Shown here in pieces: positions 54,501 to 58,035 of a stretch of 58,035 nt of DNA. Location of the stretch: positions 1-58,035 of the forward strand of contig JAKATU010000071.1 of NCBI GenBank assembly GCA_021818585.1, given 5' to 3'. Each line of letters starts with the position of its first letter. Positions within the stretch are counted from its first letter, which is position 1. Source of the DNA: Acidobacteriota bacterium (lineage in GTDB: Bacteria > Acidobacteriota > Terriglobia > Terriglobales > Acidobacteriaceae). The notes beneath the pieces were generated by a model, which was not told the DNA's origin, did not search any database, and saw only the letters and a program-made list of their open reading frames with translations. The position numbers and the translations under genes were made by a program.

Positions 54501-55144
54501 GCGTTAAGGAAGCTCTGCAGCCCCTCCACGTCCAGCTCGATCTCTCCAACGGAAACGTGCAGGTCGTCAACACCACCCTCCACGCCCACCCCGCGCTCAC
54601 CGTTACGGTTCACGCCTGGTCGGTCATCAATCAGCCGCTCTTCTCAAAATCCACTCGACTCGCCAGCTCCTCCAACCGCGTGGTAACCGCCTTCGATCTG
54701 GATCTTCCCCAAATCGAATCTCACGGCCTCGCCTTCATCGAGCTCACCCTCACCGAACCCTCCGGCAAGCTGCTCTCCCGCAACCTCTACTGGCTCGCCT
54801 CAGACATGGGCGGCTATCGCGCCCTCGACCGTTTGCCCCAGGGCGATATCAACGCATCGGCCTCCTGGCAAAAACCCAACCCCTCCAACGAATACGACCA
54901 GGTCACCGTCCACCTTCACAACGCTGGCTCCAGCGCCGTCCTCCAGCAAAAACTCACCCTCCACGACGCCTCGGGTCACCGCATCCTCCCGGCCTACTAC
55001 AGCAACAACTACGTCTCACTCCTCCCGGGCGAAAGCCAGACAGTGACCATCCAATACCCGCCCACAGCCGCCACTTCCGCCCCGCACCTCACCCTCCACG
55101 CCTGGAACCTTACCCAGCGCACCGTACCAGTCTCCGCCCAGTAA
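51578..55144 (+). CDS. Large secreted glycoside hydrolase family 2 enzyme with LamG-like N-terminal domain
   Basis: About 1188 residues from the ATG at 51578, which opens a signal peptide (RTALAAAILISLSATALAQ). Residues about 35-175 form a concanavalin/LamG-type sandwich (APWTLYAWIQPSLPL, then WHFLAATFDNNTFRVYVDGS). A GH2 sugar-binding domain (NKQDYWYRTTFPTP, then GINYVAHVWLNGHSLG), immunoglobulin-like domain and TIM barrel follow. The acid/base is the Glu in WCGRNEGVP and the likely nucleophile is the Glu in SMETGTPSM. The barrel is closest in style to exo-beta-glucosaminidase/beta-mannosidase-type GH2 enzymes. Substrate is unproven. It is divergent from kdsC. Confidence 0.88.
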   Translation: MNFSLPACLRRTALAAAILISLSATALAQTYVTPTTNNPPHYGPYNAIFIQGGIGLEYPIEPRDTVQMASAPWTLYAWIQPSLPLTQPALIGGLGSTRDEYSRFLAASSSQVILWDGPDNALDFPLPAGITLAPDSWHFLAATFDNNTFRVYVDGSLAGSGTLLLGSVTPQISLAPSSHMPAGFQHYGGKVEGFTVLRHALTAEQLAALSHQRKHLDIVDFFHGSNDWPIQSHQWIGYRQPQSPQLEPHSKAPFSKPVAQPVPAHRPALTAKGRDTWTIGDWYLQAAPKVDANAAQIDSPAFSTRNWLAAKVPGTVLTTMVDRGIYPNPYYGLNNMDIPESLNKQDYWYRTTFPTPSHTSGRRFTLTFEGINYVAHVWLNGHSLGSIKGAFIRGIFNVTADLKPSGDNVLLVHIDPPYHPGIPQEQSVLGGPGANGGMMVLDGPTFMDTEGWDWIPAIRDRDTGIWQPVILQATGSVRISNPQVITTLPNLPSRTLADVTLNIPLTNSSSVPVHATVAAGFEGVSIKKSVTLAPGSTTVSFTPAEFHQLAIHNPHLWWPNGYGKPNLYHLTLTVSTNGHVSDTQHLHFGIREVSYVLGLITPQGQLRQFIYDPSRGDVAAAPVVNVTHRGILQIPPQSPYPPFYNPAGKDSWHQWAESVTPTGMHSPTLRPAPADYAGTRAFLVIMVNGVRIAARGGNWGMDDAMKNVSRAHLEPYFQLERRAGVNIIRNWQGQNTEKTFYDLADQYGIMVWNDFWESTQDSNLEPENPALFLKNARDTILHFRNHPSIVAWCGRNEGVPQPIVNTGLDTLVRTLDGTRYYTGSSNQINLQTSGPYQWQNPVLYYTLLNQGFSMETGTPSMSTLGSFKAWIPKPDRWPIDDVWAYHDWHQSGNGDTHPFMAAVQAMFGAPTSLPDFERKAQMLNYIDYRAIFEGMDAHLWQPNSGRLLWMDHPSWPSNMWEIYNYDYSAQASYYGVKEALQPLHVQLDLSNGNVQVVNTTLHAHPALTVTVHAWSVINQPLFSKSTRLASSSNRVVTAFDLDLPQIESHGLAFIELTLTEPSGKLLSRNLYWLASDMGGYRALDRLPQGDINASASWQKPNPSNEYDQVTVHLHNAGSSAVLQQKLTLHDASGHRILPAYYSNNYVSLLPGESQTVTIQYPPTAATSAPHLTLHAWNLTQRTVPVSAQ

Positions 55145-55296
55145 CCCCACACAGTCAGTCCCGGGGGCAGCCAAATCTCCGGGACCGGCTGCAACCACTC
55201 AGCGGCCAACTGACAACGGGGGGCTGAAAGCTGGCAACTCCTCACTGTGTTAGCTTGAAATTTACGGGTGGCTAACCGCCGCCCCGTCTTGAGCCT

Positions 55297-55599
55297 ATGT
55301 CTGAACCGCCGAACCTGTATCCAACCCAAAATTCGCAAGGCTCGGCCGCCCATTCCACTCCGGCTCCACTGTGGCTCATCCAAGTCGAATTCTTTCTCAG
55401 CGTCATGGTCCGGCTCTTCGTGGGGCTCCTGCTCTTTGTTGTGCCCTGGACCTCCTTCTGGGCCACCAACCGGTTGCTCGTCTTCTATGCCCCCCTCGCA
55501 AAAATTGCCTTCAGCGGCATCACCCGTGGCCTCATCTCCGGACTCGGCATCTTAAATGCCTGGATCGCGCTCTCCGAGGCCATCCACCACGAGAGATAA
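55297..55599 (+). CDS. Small membrane protein, unknown function
   Basis: A 100-residue protein with a Pro/Ser-rich N-terminus and two predicted membrane segments (about 30-52, FFLSVMVRLFVGLLLFVVPW; about 62-88, FYAPLAKIAFSGITRGLISG). It has no recognised domain. It ends four bases before the LOG gene start, so the two are probably co-transcribed. Amino-acid composition and spacing support it as a real gene. Confidence 0.7.
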   Translation: MSEPPNLYPTQNSQGSAAHSTPAPLWLIQVEFFLSVMVRLFVGLLLFVVPWTSFWATNRLLVFYAPLAKIAFSGITRGLISGLGILNAWIALSEAIHHER

Positions 55600-55603
55600 G
55601 CTC

Positions 55604-56545
55604 ATGCCACCAAAACAGCCTCAGCCGCTCGCTTCCGCCCCGCTGGCCTACGAAAATCCCGACTTCCTCAACCACGCCGACGGTCGCATCATCCGCATCC
55701 TCTCCGAATACGCCGAACCCCTCGCACGCTTCCGCCACGAGCGCATTCAGGACACGGTCGTCTTCTTCGGCTCGGCCCGCTTCCGACCCCTCGACGACGC
55801 CTGCCGTGAACTCGAGCTCCTCGAAAATACCGGCTCCCAGCAGCCCGCCCCACCCGAGGAGCAGCCCGCCCGCAAGGCCGAAGCGCGCTCCGGCAAACCC
55901 AGCCCCCTGCGCCTCCGTCGCGCCGAAGCCGCCGTTGAAATGGCCCGCTACTACGAGGATGCACGCAAGCTCGCCGCCCTCCTCACAGAGTGGAGCATAA
56001 GCCTCAAATCCCAGCGCCATCGCTTCGTCGTCACCTCCGGCGGCGGCCCCGGCATCATGGAAGCCGCCAATCGCGGCGCATGGGAAGCCGGCGGCAAGTC
56101 TATCGGACTCAACATTCGCCTGCCCTTCGAGCAGTCGCCCAACCGTTACATCACCCCGGCCCTCAACTTTGAGTTCCACTATTTCTTCATGCGGAAGTAT
56201 TGGTTTGCCTACCTCGCAAAGGCGCTGGTAGTCTTTCCGGGAGGCTTCGGCACCCTCGACGAGATGTTTGAGATCCTCACACTCTCGCAAACAAATAAAC
56301 TTGCCAAAAAAATCGGCATTGTCGTTTACGGTGCGTCTTACTGGAAGCAGATCATCGATTTGGACGTTCTCGTCCAGAAAGGCACAATTTCTCCAAAAGA
56401 CCGCCAGCTCTTTCAATTCGCTGATACTCCAGAAGAGGCATTCGCCCTCCTCAGAGACGGTTTAATCCATAACCACCTGGAAAGAGAAGAGTTATGGCAC
56501 GAGGGAGAAATTGAGGTCCCCGAAATTGCGCATACTCGAAGATAA
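55604..56545 (+). CDS. LOG-family nucleotide phosphoribohydrolase-like protein
   Basis: A 313-residue Rossmann-like protein. The family motif PGGFGTLDEMFE (nucleotide and catalytic Glu site) is preceded by SGGGPGIMEAANRGAWEAGG and FFMRKYWFAYLAKALVVFPG, with the catalytic Arg in FMRK. The N-terminal 100 residues include a charged, Pro-rich insert (about 75-105), longer than in typical 190-residue LOG proteins. LOG enzymes release a base from nucleoside 5'-monophosphates; bacterial roles vary. The ATG at 55604 lies four bases after the upstream stop. Confidence 0.88.
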   Translation: MPPKQPQPLASAPLAYENPDFLNHADGRIIRILSEYAEPLARFRHERIQDTVVFFGSARFRPLDDACRELELLENTGSQQPAPPEEQPARKAEARSGKPSPLRLRRAEAAVEMARYYEDARKLAALLTEWSISLKSQRHRFVVTSGGGPGIMEAANRGAWEAGGKSIGLNIRLPFEQSPNRYITPALNFEFHYFFMRKYWFAYLAKALVVFPGGFGTLDEMFEILTLSQTNKLAKKIGIVVYGASYWKQIIDLDVLVQKGTISPKDRQLFQFADTPEEAFALLRDGLIHNHLEREELWHEGEIEVPEIAHTRR

Positions 56546-56559
56546 TTACCACGTGGTAA
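56546..56559. promoter_or_regulatory. Perfect 14-bp palindrome, operator candidate
   Basis: TTACCACGTGGTAA starts directly after the LOG stop codon, 93 bases upstream of the PHP gene start. A perfect 14-bp palindrome without a loop is more typical of a protein-binding operator than of an RNA hairpin. Confidence 0.5.
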
Positions 56560-56652
56560 CCTCCTCAAAATTCGTAGCCTATTCTTTTACCGGTCATCTT
56601 CCGTTCATCTCGCTCATGGATACTGGTGTTGAAGCACACGGAGGTTAGAGAT

Positions 56653-57816
56653 ATGGCCGGACTGCAGCGAATCTCTTATTTCTGGAAAGACAACAAAGCC
56701 GCACGCGGCTTCAAGACTGGTGTGTCTCTCCACAGCCATACCAACCAGTCCAGGGAGACGCTCGACTTCGTCGCTAACTGGGGCTGCCAATTCCCATTCC
56801 TCCGTCCATGGCTCGAGAAAGCAGAGCGCGGCGCGCAGGAAGGGCACGGCGTCGCAGTCCAGTACTCCAAGGCCTACTGGACTCCGCCGCTCACACCTAT
56901 CCTCGCCTACGAGCTTGAAAGCAATCAGATCCAGAACCGGCTCGGACTCACTCCGCTGGTTTCCATCACGGACCACGACAGCATTCAGGCCCCGCTGCTT
57001 CTGCGCACTGTCCCCTCCGCGCGCCATATCCCCATGTCACTTGAGTGGACCGCGCCCTTCGGCGGCGACCAGGCCTTCCACCTCGGCATTCACAATCTGC
57101 CCAGCGATCAGGCAAGCGCCTGGATGCAGACCCTCGCCGAGTACACCCGAAATCCCGCCGCACCACGCCTCACCGAAATTCTTGAGGCCCTCCACGCGCT
57201 GCCCAACATCCTCATCATCTTCAACCACCCCGAGTGGGACCTCTATCTCATCGGCCGCGAAAAAGCCGCAGTCCGCGTCCACGACTTCCTCTCCCAGAAC
57301 CGCCAGTTCCTCCACGCCCTCGAGTTGAACGGCCTCCGCAACTGGGAAGAAAATCGCCGCGTCAAGCGCCTCGCCGAAAAATGGAACATGCTCCTCATCT
57401 CAGGCGGCGACCGTCACGGATGCGAGCCCAACGCTAACGTCAACCTCACCAACGCCACCAGCTTCACTGAGTTCGTGCATGAAGTTCGCGAAGGCCACAG
57501 CCACGTCATGTTCATGCCCCAGTACGCCGAGCCCTGGAAGCATCGCGTCCTCAACTCCACCCTGGACGCCATCCGCGACTACCCGGACTTCCCGCAGGGC
57601 TCCCAGCTCTGGGATCAGCGCGTCTTCCATCCCGACCGCGACGGCTCCATCCGCTCCCTCGCTGAGCTTTGGCCCACCGGTCGCGCTCCCTGGTACATGC
57701 ACTACGGCATCCGCATCGTGCGCGCCATGGGCACCGGAACCCTCTCCAAGGGTCTCCGACTCGCATGGAGCGACGCTCAGGACCTGAAGTACCGCCTCGG
57801 CGAAGAAACCGCCTAA
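56653..57816 (+). CDS. PHP-domain metal-dependent phosphoesterase-like protein
   Basis: About 387 residues from the ATG at 56653, chosen for the GGAGG nine bases upstream; a TTG at 56626 is possible. PHP metal-binding motifs in order: SLHSHTNQSRETLDF, VSITDHDSIQAPLL, IIFNHPEWDLYLI and ISGGDRHGCEPNAN. This set matches the PHP trinuclear site used by phosphoesterases. The C-terminal 110 residues (from FPQGSQLWDQRVFHPDRDGS) are not part of the core domain. Substrate unknown. A clear terminator follows. Confidence 0.82.
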   Translation: MAGLQRISYFWKDNKAARGFKTGVSLHSHTNQSRETLDFVANWGCQFPFLRPWLEKAERGAQEGHGVAVQYSKAYWTPPLTPILAYELESNQIQNRLGLTPLVSITDHDSIQAPLLLRTVPSARHIPMSLEWTAPFGGDQAFHLGIHNLPSDQASAWMQTLAEYTRNPAAPRLTEILEALHALPNILIIFNHPEWDLYLIGREKAAVRVHDFLSQNRQFLHALELNGLRNWEENRRVKRLAEKWNMLLISGGDRHGCEPNANVNLTNATSFTEFVHEVREGHSHVMFMPQYAEPWKHRVLNSTLDAIRDYPDFPQGSQLWDQRVFHPDRDGSIRSLAELWPTGRAPWYMHYGIRIVRAMGTGTLSKGLRLAWSDAQDLKYRLGEETA

Positions 57817-57840
57817 GCAAATATCCTCCAGAATTAAACA

Positions 57841-57873
57841 AGGCACGGCCAAAAGCCGTGCCTCTCTGTTTTC
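57841..57873 (+). terminator. Rho-independent terminator after the PHP gene
   Basis: AGGCACGGC-CAAAA-GCCGTGCCT is a perfect 9-bp stem with a 5-base loop, followed by CTCTGTTTT. No gene was recognised in the remaining 160 bases to the window end. Confidence 0.9.
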
Positions 57874-58035
57874 CAGCTGATCTGCATGCCTCCGATTTGT
57901 CCACAAGTGGTGAGAGTTCTCCGATCATGTAGGCCAGCAGTTGGTGGCCGAACAGGCGTTGGACATCGTGGGCTTCAAGGCGGTGCTGTCAGAAAAGTGG
58001 TAGGCCCACAGGCGGAGCGGGAAGCCGTAGTGCAT

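Noticed and set aside
57551..57991. Minus-strand frame entering from near the right edge (DVQRLFGHQLLAYMIGELS), faintly like antitoxin-type sequences
   Set aside because: It runs through the PHP terminator and antisense to the PHP gene, is preceded by a stop, and the resemblance is too short to support a call.

Overview
This 58 kb, GC-rich window reads as chromosomal DNA of a Gram-negative Acidobacteriota member, most likely family Acidobacteriaceae (subdivision 1). The evidence is a very large Oar-type TonB-dependent receptor with an N-terminal carboxypeptidase-regulatory domain, a five-POTRA BamA with a Skp-like chaperone, KdsC for LPS, paired SGNH hydrolases, and a Rieske/cytochrome b gene set typical of that phylum. 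The taxon is inferred from gene content, not from a marker gene.

Layout. 1-0.4 kb: internally deleted IS630-type transposase remnant. 0.5-7.1 kb (minus): rnc, two tandem signal peptidases, an AsmA-like protein, and a trans-sulfuration PLP enzyme. 7.6-11.3 kb: TonB-dependent receptor. 11.4-11.8 kb: frameshifted FAD sugar-oxidase remnant. 12-18 kb (plus): molybdopterin oxidoreductase, bamA and skp/ompH. 18.1-19.3 kb: decayed stretch with two abutting gene remnants (methyltransferase; disulfide oxidoreductase C-terminus). 19.4-24.3 kb (minus): an unusual electron-transfer operon encoding a Cyc2-like outer-membrane cytochrome-porin, a Rieske protein and a cytochrome b fused to five c-type haem modules. 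25-27.9 kb: GT-C-type glycosyltransferase and an RluA-like protein lacking the catalytic Asp. 27.9-31.4 kb: two paralogous SGNH hydrolases and a DUF4397 protein. 31.8-37.2 kb: rpoD, an AI-2E-type transporter with an extra C-terminal domain, a TM2 protein and an M20 amidohydrolase. 37.3-44.5 kb (minus): caa3 oxidase plus a second Rieske/cytochrome b-c complex in one run. 45-48.5 kb (minus): hemE-hemH-hemG. 48.6-57.8 kb: S9 peptidase, kdsC, a large GH2 enzyme, a small membrane protein, a LOG protein and a PHP phosphoesterase.

How it fits together. The main theme is respiration: two distinct quinol/cytochrome bc-type complexes lie within about 15 kb. One is tied to a caa3 oxidase (ordinary aerobic chain). 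The other is tied to an outer-membrane cytochrome-porin and carries a five-haem c arm, which could form an electron path across the periplasm. The late haem pathway operon sits next to them. The second theme is the envelope: BamA, Skp, AsmA, signal peptidases, KdsC and the TonB receptor.

At larger scale, the plus strand is G-rich up to about 27 kb and C-rich after about 28 kb whichever strand is coding. The change falls at a convergent gene pair, as expected for a replication terminus.
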